Shown here in pieces: positions 32,415 to 46,919 of a DNA stretch of 64,000 nt. The stretch is from the NCBI GenBank assembly GCA_022495995.1, contig JAFEMH010002077.1:1-64000 (forward strand), in the 5' to 3' direction. Position numbers and translations under genes: made by a program. The notes below the pieces were generated by a model. That model was not told the DNA's origin. It saw only the letters and a list, made by a program, of their open reading frames with translations, and did not search any database. The first letter of the stretch is position 1. Every line of letters begins with the position of its first letter. Source of the DNA: Adenophora triphylla var. japonica. Its lineage: Eukaryota; Streptophyta; Magnoliopsida; Asterales; Campanulaceae.

Positions 32415-33540
32415 CTAGGTTCGAAACATGTACTCGACCATAGACCTTCTCTTTCGGTTCTCCTTCGCTATCTCTTTTGGTACCACCTCTTTGACGTCCA
32501 CCCGCCGACCGCTGCTTGAAACTCGTCCCTGAAGAAACGTTGGACAATTCCTCCTAAAGTGTCCCATTTCTCCACACTTAATACACTTACCTTGTTTACT
32601 CCAACAATGATCTTCGGTATGCCCAATCTTCTTGCAAAATTTACAATTCATCCCATACCGTTTGGATTTTGTCCTAGATGAAGAAGCTACAACAAACTCT
32701 CCTCTCACACTTCCTGAAGTTAAAGTCCTTGGCTGTCCTCTAATGATTTTGAATCCTTGTCCTATACACTTTGGCTTGTTTCCAATCTTACTTCCGGATC
32801 TTCCACTATTTTCCTCAATGTCCTTTTCGACCTTATATGCCCTATCTATGACCGTCTCGATAATCAATGAAACTATCAATCCATAATTTCTTCCTAAACT
32901 CACTCCTCAAACCCGTTACAAACTTCGAACCCTTTTCACTTCATGCGATACCAAATGAGGGCAACACTTAGCTAATTCCTCAAACCGGACCGAATACTGA
33001 TTCACCGTCATGTTCCCTTGTTTTAGTCTTAAGAATTCAATCTCCTTCTTATCCCTTGTAACCATGGAAATGAAATAGTCCTCGAACTGTTGAGTGAAAT
33101 TATCCCAAGTCTGGGGCGTATGATCCCGCTCCCAACTTCCCTTCACAATCTGCCACCACCGATCACCGGACCTTCAAGTTTGAAAACGGCATACCTAACT
33201 CTCTCTTTGTTGGGACTTCCTATAACCTCGAAAATCCTATTCATTTCTGCTAATCATTTTTCCGCCTTTAACGGATTCGGATCTCCGTAAAAGCTCGGTG
33301 GGTTCATCCTCACAAATCTATCTAATCCATCACTTTGGTATCCCTCAAAGTTGATTCGGAACCGATCCTCTAGTCTCCATATTATGTACAAACATCCTGA
33401 ACAATTTCATCATCTCTTCATTCTGATTTCCACCTATACCCATATCTCCTTCAATTTCTAGAACCTTCCGCTGATCATCCTTGCTTCCGGCCATTAGAAC
33501 GAACTCCTGCATTAAACACTCGGCGTCAATTTCCACACAT
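32415..33540 (-). pseudogene. Gypsy gag with double CCHC zinc knuckle, frameshifted
   Basis: Minus strand: a leader segment (33536-33345, including MAGSKDDQRKVLEIEGD). Then the retrotransposon gag domain, TWDNFTQQFEDYFISMVTRD and LKQGNMTVNQYSVRFEELAK (33146-32916). Then a basic linker and two CX2CX4HX4C knuckles, CKFCKKIGHTEDHC and CIKCGEMGHFRRNC (about 32640-32530). The gag forms the virus-like particle and binds RNA through the knuckles. At least two breaks (around 33340-33150 and 32916-32903) divide it, so this copy probably cannot make a full gag. Confidence 0.9.
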
Positions 33541-33569
33541 TCCCCCTTAGTTTAGACATCTACCCTTGA

Positions 33570-33594
33570 CCTCTAAACTAAGCTCGATATTAAC
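33570..33594 (-). promoter_or_regulatory. Degenerate primer binding site
   Basis: Next to the 5' LTR the minus strand reads GTTAATATCGAGCTTAG. This resembles the initiator-Met PBS TGGTATCAGAGC with several changes. LTR base 33595 is C where the other LTR has T, so both changes sit at the LTR/PBS joint. Confidence 0.45.
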
Positions 33595-36308
33595 CGTGAG
33601 CACCCCAACCCGGGACCTAACACGTGTCCCGAGCTAAGGGAGCTCAAACTAAGAAAATCCATCTAAATTTTTAAACATTTATTTGCCTTTAAAAGAAAAC
33701 CACTTTTCAAACTTCCAAATAAAAATCAATTGATAATATCCCTGCTTAAAGGAAATCCAACTACAACTTTAATAAACCGAGATCTAACCAATTACATTGG
33801 AAACCTTAATTAACCTTGTTTAACAAAAGAGTTTTCCATACAAATTACAAAAGAAGAATACTTAATAAATACTCCTAACAACCGACTCCTATACTTAACT
33901 TGTCAAGCCCCAAAAGCAAAAGTCCACAATGAAATCCCCGGCCTCACGGGTTCGAGTCACCTGTCTCGGAATCTAAAACAGTAAAGGGAGAGGGGTGAGA
34001 ATAAATCTCAATGAGCTATTATGATATGCAGCAAGATGCCAAACAAAGTGCAACACATAGCATGGTAGCACATAACACATTATGAAAGCGGTAAACACCT
34101 TTCGTTACCTCATTTTACCTTTCCCGTCGAACAATAAGTCGTACAACGTGGGAGTAAAACTCCACTCTTTGGTGAATTGCCTCCAAAGACATTCACCTCT
34201 TATAGGACTCATACCCCGTAGATCCATATAAGAAAGGATACCTATATTAGAGTATCCAACAATAATATCGTCCCTCCTTACAACGATCGCAACAGTGCCG
34301 TAAAGCCTTTTGGGTCAATACAGCGTTAGCACGGCCCGCTCCGTGGCCACAGAGTGGGAAGGGTCACCGGTATGATGTACCTTCAATCACTTATAGAATA
34401 AATCCATAATTGATTGAATTCCATCATACCCACCCGAACATAAACTCGTTCAAGCACATAATAGATACTTGAAATAAATCCACAAAACGGGATAATAATA
34501 TAACAACATGGTAATGTATACTCATGCTAAACAGTACCATAGTGCAACAATTCATGTAATACACAATGCGTAATATTATCAATGCATATGAACTCAATTA
34601 AGGTAACAATATAACCACATAATCCACACCGGGATACAATACAATCATGTACCAATTAATCCACACCGGGATACAACACAACAACTTGCCAAATAATCCA
34701 TACTTAGGATATTAAGGTATACACCAAATTCAATAATTCCACAAATTGGGATAATAATGCCACAAGGCGATACATGCTCATCTTCCATTAACGAAATAGT
34801 GAAACTTATGGTTTCTACGCTATTTCTAACTAATCACCAAGGATAGGGGAACAAGTAAAGTCACCAAGTACCATAAACCAAACCTACGAAGTCATTACTT
34901 ATCCTTGAATGATCTTAATGAAAGTGCAAGACCTACTTCCCAAGTTTGGACCACTTTCCGAACAATATTTAACTACTCCCACAATTCCATTTCGACCAAA
35001 TAAAACGTCATGGCCAAGCCAAAGTATCCTACTCTAACTCAGGTTAAAGATGATCAATTCGTATCCGGGTTGATTAGGTTCTACTAATTTATATTGGGTG
35101 GAAGTCACCATTTCTAAGAGGTTAAACAACTTGCTAAACAATTCTTGTTTAAATTGAAAAAGGTTGGTTCAGGGGCTTGGGCGACCGCCCTAACCTACTT
35201 GGGCGACCGCCCAAGTGGACTTCCTAGGAATTTGAGGTTTCTGCCACTATGGGCGACCGCCCTAACCTACTTGGGCGACCGCCCATGTGTACTTCCAAGG
35301 CAAACATGTTTCTGTGGCTATGGGCGACCGCCCTAACCTACTTGGGCGACCGCCCAAGCCTCCCTTCAGCACAAAATTCAGAATTTTACCCTTTTATGTC
35401 TAGGTTTCCATTCCTTCCAACTAAGCTTAAGTCAAGAACACCAAAAGATGCTTTAACCTTACCAAGTCCCATACCAACATGTAAACTCCAAAATCAAGTA
35501 ACCCTAGATTATTTATCACTACAATTTCTACCCATTCCTTTAAATCTAAATCAACTCCCATGAACCACAACATCTTTTTAAGTCATTAATCCATTTTCTA
35601 ACTCCAAGAAGATTTCCAAAACATATAATAACAATCACAACACCAAGAACAACAATAGATAGTTCATGAGCACATAAATGAAAGAAGGTCATAACAACTC
35701 ACCTTTGGATTTTATAAGGAAAGATTGATCTTCCTATCTTGATGGATTCCTCTAGGTGATCCAACTTCAATGGTGCTCTTAGACTTGAATTTGGTGGAGA
35801 AAATGGTTTGGCTTCAAAGTTTGGATGAAGTAGCTTCCATGGAGATTTCTCTAAGGCTTTCTCTAGGAGGAAGAAATATGAATGAATGAATGAAGGAGGA
35901 GGAAGGGAGTAAGAGGAGGATGATGGAGAGGAGGGGGGGGGCCGGATAAGGAGGGAGTTTGGGGGAGGGCACTTGTCAACTAGGGAGAGAGCAAGACTTC
36001 ATTTGGCCCCCCAAGGAAAATCTAGCAAAGGCTTTCTCCTCAATTTAAATTAAAATAAAACCTTATCCCATTAATTCATCCTACTCATTTAACCTCCCTA
36101 CACTATTTATCATATTTCCATTTTTATTATTTCTTCATGGTTCTTATTTAATGTCCAATAAATTCATAAAAGATTCTAAATTTACTTCTCACCCAAATTA
36201 TCTTAAATTAAGAATTTTAAAGACATAATTGAACACATAAGTTAACATAAATATTAGAAGCATCTAATATAATATTTAAAATTAGTGCCTAGGGTTGGGG
36301 TCGTTACA
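33595..36308 (-). repeat. 5' LTR of the gag-only gypsy element
   Basis: 2714 bp, near-identical to 27826-30543. It carries the same six GGGCGACCGCCC copies (about 35176-35356). In minus orientation this is the promoter-bearing LTR. Confidence 0.95.
35176..35356. promoter_or_regulatory. Paired GGGCGACCGCCC motifs, 5' LTR copy
   Basis: Same six-copy, three-pair arrangement as at 29414-29590, with the TATA-like box on the promoter-proximal side. Confidence 0.93.
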
Positions 36309-36313
36309 TCTGC

Positions 36314-36354
36314 AGCTGTGGAATACTTTCAATACAGTTTATATACTACTGCAG
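36314..36354 (+). pseudogene. Right part of the split exon
   Basis: Continues the frame of 27801-27825 as AAVEYFQYSLYTTA and ends at a GTATGA donor (36355). The downstream candidate exon at 37366 has matching phase. Product unknown. Confidence 0.4.
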
Positions 36355-37365
36355 GTATGATCATCCCTTTACTCTTCTTGAAGCGTCATTCAATATCCAA
36401 ATGATCTTTTACTTCAATATGCATTCAATGTGTTCAATTATACAATTAATTCTGAAACTGAGATGATGTTTGTATTCAAACCCACAAAAGCTGCCCTGAT
36501 TACATTGTTCCTTGCTAGGGCTCAAGCCATGTATCTAGAAAGGTTTATCTAGAAAGGTTTACGATAGTGTCTTTCTTTAAAAAAAAAAATCCTATTTCTT
36601 TGATTATTTTTCTACGATAGATAGTAGTTTAGCCAGGTCACATTTGATATTATTATGGAACAAAATGTAGATTAAAACTACCATCATCTCAGAATATTTG
36701 ATTTTCCTAAGCAGTTTACGCAGTCCATATTTGAGAAACACCTATAGTTCAATTATATTCATACCCCTAATACTTTTACTAATAATTTAAGTTAGGATGG
36801 TGATAGAATGGACTTTCTCTCTTTACCCCACATAACTAGGCTTTCCTCTGTTGGACAATTACTTACAAAAGTTATCATACTGCAAGATGTTACAGAAAGA
36901 AGAAGAGGAAACATTCTCTAAAGATTGTAGAGAATTGAAAATCCACTTTTTTGTACAGGTGATGGTTAAAGCTCACATAATCTAGCTAGCCGTATACGTT
37001 GTTGATTTTTATCAATAAATTGAGATACATAGCCTCCAGAAAATCCCCCGCTTTTTTCCTCTACTGTTGATTAAGACATCGTCAACATCTCTAACAAGGC
37101 TAACTGTATCTAGCATTTATGTTCAAAAAACCCACGTATGAGCAAATGCAAGACAAGTCAACTAATAATTGTTATTGATCTTTTTTGCTCTTTGTTAAGT
37201 TACCAATCATCTGAGAGTTTAAGTTAGATACGTATGCATCTATGTCTATAATGCTTTAAGAGTTGCAAGTCATATTATCAATCATCGTATCTGTGGGATT
37301 ACTTGGAGAAACAATTGCCACTTCACTCATTGACTAACATCTGCAATATCTTCTCTACATTTCAG
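36355..37365 (+). other. Putative intron
   Basis: T/A-rich DNA between donor GTATGA (36355) and acceptor CTACATTTCAG (37365). It includes a short direct duplication, AGAAAGGTTTA (about 36538-36562). No ORF of note. Confidence 0.35.
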
Positions 37366-37424
37366 GAAGTAACGACATTATACAGGCTGTTATACCCCCC
37401 AAAGGTCATAATGACGGAATCTAA
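37366..37424 (+). pseudogene. Candidate terminal exon of an unrecognised gene
   Basis: After a strong TTTCAG acceptor the frame carried over from 36354 reads GSNDIIQAVIPPKGHNDGI then TAA (37422-37424). Phase agreement supports a real exon, but the evidence is short. Confidence 0.35.
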
Positions 37425-38400
37425 TCGAGTTTGTAATGCTCTTGCTTTATTTCAGTCATCATTTTGCATGCCAGTACTTGTTTTCCTAGTAATTTTACTT
37501 AACATCATTCTATTTAGTTATACTTGCAACGGCAGGACACACTTATGCATGTACATTGTTTGTTTCAATTTGTATTGTTTAGTTTTTCAATTAGTGAGTA
37601 CTAGTTTTTCATGCTATTCTGAATGGATATTTTTCAGATCATGATAGGTGGGTGTTCTTTTAAAGGTTATTTTAAATATTGCGCTTTAAAAGCTTTTCAT
37701 GGCACTGTTCATTTTGATTATCTCCACACAATATAAGACCGGTAGAAATATAAGATAAGTTCTTCCATTTGTTGGTCTTAAAGCTTTTGTACCACCTAAA
37801 TATGCGGTTCGGTCTAGGTAAACAACTATGAATTCCTTACTTCATGAGAAGGAATTGTTGTATGTGTGACATTCAATGTTATTAGCATGCGCATGCGTGA
37901 CAAAATGTGACACTATCAGATGTTGGGATACATGCACATGATTAGTGGTCAATAAGTACGAAACTATTATGTGACTACCAGATGATGTTAAAGGAAGGCA
38001 TTATAGCTAAGTAAGAAGATCTGTTATGGGATGCAAAATAGGAGTATCTATGTAATACTGCTAGAAGTATTGACATATTAAAGTTGTCCTAAACAAGTGT
38101 TCTTGAAAACTAGATTACGAAGCGGGTTTGTCACTTTTATGATTTTATCTACTGTTTTCTTTCGACATTTTTTGTTGTTGCTAATGTCTGGGGCTGTTTG
38201 CTCTGTCACATACATGAAGTCTTCAGTTATTAACAAACTTAAATGGGAAGCTGCATATCATATGAGTTGACACCACTTGATTTCTTTTGTAGTTCCAATC
38301 CTCTATGTTTTAACTTGTAGGTACATGGTGAGCTAAATAGATATGAAGAATAATCAATGAGATGGTGGAGCCTATTTTTTGTTTTTACATCATTTTGTGG
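37425..38400. other. Intergenic or 3' UTR-like DNA
   Basis: AT-rich, no coding region recognised. Confidence 0.4.
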
Positions 38401-38524
38401 GTAGTTAAACTAGAATTTTGATACCCAGGTTTCCCAGCTTCGCCGGACTATGTCCTGGACCATCGGCCATCAGTGATTGGCGGAGGTAAAACCGTGGGAT
38501 ATGCCCGAGGTAGTTAAACTAGAA
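38401..38524 (-). mobile_element. Small retroposon-like insertion with 15-bp target duplication
   Basis: GTAGTTAAACTAGAA occurs exactly at 38401-38415 and 38510-38524 and encloses 94 bp that are GC-richer than the flanks. On the minus strand the insert begins CTCGGGCATATCCCACGG and ends GGGTATCAAAA, a short A tail next to the duplication. Length, tail and duplication fit LINE-mediated retroposition of a SINE or small RNA. The source RNA was not recognised. Confidence 0.55.
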
Positions 38525-38759
38525 ATGTTATCGAGAGATGGAACATTATAACATTATGTCATTTGGGTTTTGGGCATGAAACTTGTTAGATCATGTTACT
38601 TATTTATGTAATGTGTCTTTTGTAATGTGTCTTTTTGGACACAAAACATGAAATGTTACATTTATATATTTAAGTTTTTATTGTCAATATCATCTTTTAT
38701 TATTTATTGAATATTATCATTAGTATATTATATTAAAATATTAAATTAGTATTATTATT
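38525..38759. other. AT-rich spacer
   Basis: No feature recognised. It may belong to the CACTA element ending at 39120. Confidence 0.4.
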
Positions 38760-39120
38760 ACATATATGTAGGCCGTTGCATCAGAAAAGGATTGTTGCTT
38801 TATTTCACCTAACAAGTCGTTGCATTAGAAAAGAACCGTTGCTTTATTTTACCAAACGAGCCATTGCATTATATATTATTATCGTTGCATTAGAGAATTA
38901 CCGTTGCATTATTTCACCAAATGACCCGTTGCATTAGATGTCACTCTAATGCAACACAAAGAAAATGTCGTTGCATTAGATTAGTTCTTCGTTGCATTAG
39001 ACCTGATGCAATGGGACAGAATGCGACGGTCCTCTGACGTTGCATTAGAGCTAATGCAACAAGGATTGACCTCTATGACAACAAATTTAGGCGTTGCATT
39101 AGACTTTAAATGTAGTAGTG
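38760..39120. mobile_element. CACTA element terminus with GTTGCATTAGA subterminal repeats
   Basis: About a dozen GTTGCATTAGA copies in both orientations end at TGTAGTAGTG (39120), the inverse of a CACTACTACA terminus. The other end was not found in the window. This is a different family from the element at 15401-17601. Confidence 0.65.
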
Positions 39121-39470
39121 ATAAGAAATTTAAATTCTTTATTGTCGATGACTTTGAAAATTGTCACATACCATATCAGATAGCCAAGAGAAACTGGTTC
39201 CGTAGAAAATTTTGTTAATATAGGGTCTGTAATGTCAATATTTTGTCAAATCAGTTTTTGTGCAGAATTCGTTAAATCCTCTGTTAAGTCTTAGTGATTT
39301 TCACGTGATGGACAAATTAGTTTGTTAGAAATTGTTGTTTTAATGTCCTGCCGACTAATTTTCTTTTTGGTCCGTCCCATTTCACTTGAGTCTGTCTAAA
39401 ATAACAAAGTTTTACTATTCATTTCACTTATTCTCTTTTCTACTTTACTTTGAATACTCGTAACATCTTC
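39121..39470. repeat. Direct duplication, copy 1
   Basis: About 350 bp similar to 40608-40985. Shared blocks include CAGATAGCCAAGAGAAACT, GTCTGTAATGTCAATATTTT and CGTCCCA.TTCACTTGAG. It begins exactly at the CACTA end. Confidence 0.85.
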
Positions 39471-40607
39471 TCCCGCTAATTCTTGGAGCCGTCAACTTGG
39501 GACCGTCACATCTGGACGTCCATCCCGCCTTACAAACGGGACGAGATGGGATAATATATTTTAATTATGTATAAAATCAGGCCTATTTGAGACATCCTTT
39601 TGGGACGCGAGACAATACGTGATGGGACGGGATGTCCTGCATTTTTTTAATTTTAATTTTAACTTTAATTTTTTAACCCCAAAGGCATTTTAGCACTTAG
39701 TTCTTAGTTTTTTTAACTATCCATTTTCTTTTGGTGTTGATTAAGTTATTTTATGAAATTTAAAAGTTTTTATCTTGTTGGATCATAAGAATTAATCCTA
39801 TATTGTTAATTAAATATTTTGGCATCATCTCAATTGGATTTAGCTTTATAATATTAGCGTCTTCTCGTCCCACAATAGCCCATATTGGCCCGCGTCTTGA
39901 GGTGTGATGGGACGGAACAAAGAAATTTAGGCCCGCGTGAAATTCGAGATGTCTCATCCCGTCCCGCAAAGTTGTGGGATTTAATAGGCCCGGCTCATCC
40001 CGTATACCAAATTGACAACTCTAGCAATTCTCTCTATTACTTTTCCTTAAATCTTGTGCAATATGCTTATAATGTATATATTTTATCTAAAAGAGATCAA
40101 AATTGTTCGAGGAACAAAAAAAGTAAATGATATTGTGCAATTTGTCTAAATAAAAAAATATCTGCATATTTAAATTACATTATATCAAGATAATTTCTAA
40201 ATAAAAAAATCGTTTCTTTTATGAAAAAAATTGCGCTTACAAATAATTTAATATTATAACTTATAACTAAAGATATATATAAATTAATTTGTAAATTTTA
40301 GCTTTTAAAAAGTAAATCACGTTAAAATACAATGATTAAGCAAATAAATTAATTTGTTTGTTCAAAATATGTCATCACTTCAAAATATTCAATATAATAT
40401 TACTAATTAGCAATGAAAATAATATTATCTAAATAATAAACTATACAAACTAAACCAAAATCTAATGACATATTATGTAGGCGCGCTTGATAAAGATCAA
40501 TTTTGATCGTGTATTAGAAATTTAGATTCATGATTACCTCAAAACCTGTGAAAAAAATATGTTGTACATTATATTGATTGTTGTATGGTATGCGCGATAA
40601 TCATTTT
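39471..40607. other. AT-rich spacer with repeated CCCGTCCC-type motifs
   Basis: 39480-39640 and 39870-40010 have GGGACGGGATG/CATCCCGTCCC-like words in both orientations. No gene recognised. Confidence 0.4.
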
Positions 40608-40985
40608 AAAATAAGAATTTTAAGTTCTTTCTTGCCAGTGATTTTGAAGATTGTCACATAGCATATCAGATAGCCAAGAGAAACTACTTTTGTGGGAAAT
40701 TTTGTCGATATAGGTCTGTAATGTCAATATTTTGTCAAATCGGAGTTTTGTGTAGAATTCGTTAAATCCTCGGTTAAGTCTTAGTAATTTGCACGTGATT
40801 GACAAATCGGTTTGTTAGAAATTGTTATTGCTATGCCTCGTCGACTAATTTTTTTTTTGTCCGTCCCACTTCACTTGAGACTGTCATAAATAACAAAGTC
40901 TTTTACTATTCCTATCATGTATTCCTCTCCTATTTTACTTTGGATACTCACAACATATTTTTTCAGTAGTTCTCTCTCTTGCTTT
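40608..40985. repeat. Direct duplication, copy 2
   Basis: About 85% similar by eye to 39121-39470. It lacks the preceding CACTA sequence. Confidence 0.85.
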
Positions 40986-43262
<2,277 letters not shown>

Positions 43263-43508
43263 GTATTCCATCCATTTGTCCAAAAATAAATGTTGTGTTT
43301 GGTCAACTAAGTTGAATTTTTACCAACATTTAATGATAAGTAATTTATCTTTATGAAAATTTAAAAATAGCTATGAATAATATTTATACTGGTGTATCAA
43401 TAACCATATTCAAAATTGTATTATGATAGTCAAATTTCAATAATTATTTTTTTTTCAAAGTTTAATTTAGTTGATCAAATGAAACATTTATCATGGACTG
43501 AAGGGAGT
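43263..43508. mobile_element. Degenerate Stowaway-like MITE
   Basis: The left end TTCCATCCATTTGTCC and right end GGACTGAAGGGAGTA are weak relatives of the CTCCCTCCGTCCCA terminus, with AAATGTT/AACATTT-like inner symmetry and a TA on the right. Confidence 0.4.
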
Positions 43509-44183
43509 ATAATGCAAGGGGGTATTGCTAACATCAATAATATATACTATTATGATGCATCTTTTCGCTTTAAAAATAAAACAATATTAATGTACATTAT
43601 TTCAAAAATCTTATTTCAAAATAAACGACTAAATTTTGAAGAAGTTAATAAATCACTATAATCACTCAACCAAGTTCTAATTCACTCTAACACCAACTAT
43701 GTAATATGGTAAAATCATTAAAGGGAGTTCTATGTACTCATTATGCTACTAAAATAACTTAAATTTTAATTTTCTGAAATTTTTCTCAAATATAAAAGTC
43801 AAAATTATTTTGATTGCATTAAGTTTAAATATAATATTTAAACCAAAATACTATGGATTATGATATTAGAGAAAGTAAAGTCAATGCTAGACTGTGTTGA
43901 AACTGAATACAATATATTATTTGTATGTAAGCATGATCATATTTTTCCACATTTTTATTTAAATAAAATAACTATAAAATCAAGTAATAACTTATAATGC
44001 AAAAAAGATATTTCCTTCATTTTATTATAATGTTGTTGTTGATTTGTCAAACTTTGTAAATAATGTGTTTGCTTGTTTTAACATTTCTTGTAGCATATAA
44101 ACATTGCACTTGTAATATCATTATTTTTTAGAAAAGAAAATGAAAATTATCTGCAATAATAATGATCAAGACTTTTATTTTAT
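43509..44183. other. AT-rich spacer
   Basis: No supported feature. Confidence 0.5.
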
Positions 44184-44829
44184 TTATATAATTAATGGGG
44201 GGGGGGCAAGTGAATGCTAATGAGCTGAAGAGTTGTTTTGAAGCACAAAAATAAATATCTTTATATCCACATATCAGACTATGTTTAATTGACACTACAA
44301 CATTATGTCTATGAATCGTCTAATTATTTGGAAAAACTACAAAAATTCATTTTTAATTATGTCTAATTTTATGTTACATTGCAATATACAACACTTTAGA
44401 CTCCGTCCAATTAGAGTTCATGTCTATCAAACACTCTTAGACTGTCCATAAAGTTGCAAATAATTAGAGTAGCAAAGATAAAACACGTTAAGTGCAATTA
44501 ATTGGATTGCTTGTACTCAATCTTACTGGACAATTCCGATCTCGATAGTTCATATTTAACGGTTCGTTTAATGGTATTTTAGACATTTTCTCGGCTCCTT
44601 CATCTCGTCTTTTGATTCAGCGCTTGATCTCAATCCTTGAGCAGCCGAACCGCTATACAGTCGAACTGTATTGTCTCATATATCCTGTTACATACTTACA
44701 TACAAATTGTTGAAAAAAAAGACTTACCTTCGTCATTGTAGGATATTTCCACGCAATTTTTGAAAATGGGAATACCCATGAGTGCTATCAAATGGCTTCA
44801 CATTCACTTGCCCCCATTAATTATATAAA
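44184..44829. mobile_element. ~645-bp unit bounded by a ~30-bp inverted repeat
   Basis: TTATATAATTAATGGGGG...CAAGTGAATG at 44184-44216 is the inverse of 44801-44829, except that the left G run is longer (10 against 5). The inverted match includes the AT flank, so the true element end and any target duplication cannot be read. Probably a MITE. Confidence 0.55.
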
Positions 44830-45857
44830 GTAGTTAACGTTTAGCTTGTTCATTGTTCTAAAGTAACATTTGAATCACAACATGAAAATATTGCAAGACA
44901 TGTAGCCATAAATATTGGGAATTATTAGACGAATGGAATTTAATTTCCATCTCTAATACAAGTTTAAATTTTAAATGCCTTTCTGATTTTGGATAACTCA
45001 TATAGTTAGAGACAACTTCGTCCAATTGAAACTTCACTCTTCATCACACTACATATTTTCAGTACAAGCTTCAATTAAACAATGAAAAAAATATTTAAAA
45101 AATACAAACAATCAAAATAAAGTAAAGGCAGAAAGATTGTAAATAGACAAGAAGATAGATTGCAATGAAATAATTAAAAGAGAAGGTAGTAAGTGCGTAT
45201 AAAATAAAATAAAAGGAAAAAAAAACTTTGTATACAGAATACACCTTATCATATATATAGGAAGGTAATTGAGATTATAGAAACATTTGAGTTATAGAAC
45301 CAAGAAAAGATAGAACAAAACTTCTCTAGCATTTTAAGGATATTACTCCCCAACATTGTGTTGTATGATCCGTCTGCCACCCTCCTGGTCTGCATCTGTA
45401 GTACCCCAACTTTTTCCCCTTCAAAACAGAAGTACCTGTACTATTACTAATGTTATTGAAGCTTTTCCAAAATATAAAATAAAGATAGAGAGAGAATTAG
45501 AAATTTAAATGATAGTCATACCTTCGTGATAGAATTGTTATACATATACAGTAACCATGCTTCCTGCAATAAGATTACACAATTTGAGAGCGAGAAAAAA
45601 AAATGGAATTATAGACTATTAGACTGAAGTATAAAAGAGATAAAGACGGTATAATAATTTAAATAAAATGAATGATACAGATAAGAAAATATAAAGATGA
45701 AAAAAAAAACCTCATTTTTTTTAAGCTTTGATTGTTGGATTGTTGAGATTCCCGAAATATTTTAAATTCAAAATATACAGCATATCTCCAACTAAGTAAT
45801 CCCTATTAGCGTAGAAGGTAAACTGATGGTTATAGAGTTTATCGGGTAGGTTACTTA
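44830..45857. other. AT-rich spacer
   Basis: No supported feature. Confidence 0.5.
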
Positions 45858-45859
45858 TA

Positions 45860-46123
45860 CTCCCTCCGTCCCACCCGAATTTGGACAAAGTTATTTTACA
45901 CGGAGATTAAGGAAAAGGTAAATGTTGTGAGTGTAATTTAAAAATAGGAGAGAGAATGAGTGGAGGGAATAGTAAATTATAATGGTGTTGTGAGTATTAA
46001 AATAATGTAGGAGAGAGAATGAGTGGAGAGAATAGTGATTTAAGGTTTCCATTTTGGGCTGTCCAAATTCGGATGGGACGCCCAAAAAGGAAATTTGTCC
46101 AAATTCGGGTGGGACGGAGGGAG
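45860..46123. mobile_element. Stowaway MITE (Tc1/Mariner-type)
   Basis: CTCCCTCCGTCCCACCCGAA at the left and its inverse ending GGGACGGAGGGAG at the right, flanked by TA at 45858-45859 and 46124-46125. 264 bp. The interior has a duplicated GGAGAGAGAATGAGTGGAG block. Confidence 0.95.
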
Positions 46124-46919
46124 TATTATATAGTAGGATAGTGATATTTACAAATAAACTAAAAAATAGAAAATTCATAAACTTTCAAGGTGACACAAAT
46201 CTGAGTTTGCAAAAACGATTTAAATGAAACTTTAACAAATTTGAGATTTGAATTCAATTTTTTTAATAAAGCCTATATTTATCTAATCTTGTAATTAAAC
46301 AAATTATAATAAACCATATTTAGATTCCTACTAACGGGTTTATTATTTGCAAGATTGCTGAATATGAGTTTGAAAAAACGTATCAAATGAAATTTGACCT
46401 AATTTGAGATTTGTATAATTATATGATAAATCCTATTAATATCTAATCTTTTAATTAAAAAATTATAGTATACCACATATATACATATATTCCAACTAAG
46501 CAAAATGCAAATTAGAGGGTGCCACGTGAAATTATGACGTGAAATTTCACATGGCTCAATGTGAGAATCAGAATATACTCTCCTATATAATATTTATAGA
46601 TTGTATTTTCTCTATTCATAAAAGTTTGTCTCATTTAACTTTTTATTTTATAAACTTTGATTACAAAGTTACGAGAAATTAATTATGTTCATGAAATTTT
46701 AAAAGTTATTCTTGATAATATTAATAAAGGTGAATCAATAGAAAATTTTAGAATTTCATGAATATAATTAAGTTGTTATATATTTATGATGAAAGTTGAA
46801 CTAAAAAATCAAACTTTTTGTTAGTGGAATATTGTTTTTCCGTTAGTATGATATTTGAAATAATCTCACATCATATACTCCTCATGTAGATTTTGTGAAT
46901 TGTTAATTGACCAATAATT
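46124..46919. other. AT-rich spacer
   Basis: TTTGAGATTTG and AATTGA-type words repeat around 46190-46420. No gene recognised. Confidence 0.45.

Larger units (their letters stand above)
27826..36308 (-). mobile_element. Non-autonomous gag-only gypsy retrotransposon (TR-GAG-like)
   Basis: Two near-identical direct LTRs (27826-30543 and 33595-36308) bound a ~3.05-kb interior. A perfect 5-bp duplication, TCTGC, flanks the whole at 27821-27825 and 36309-36313. The interior has a minus-strand gag with a double zinc knuckle, a polypurine tract and ~1.8 kb without coding potential. There is no protease, RT, RNase H or integrase. The two LTRs differ at only a handful of positions, so the insertion is recent. 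It fits the described class of terminal-repeat retrotransposons with only a gag domain. Confidence 0.92.

Noticed and set aside
37303..37644. 113-codon plus-strand ORF
   Set aside because: It crosses a strong splice acceptor at 37365 and is in a different frame from the exon supported by phase. No domain.
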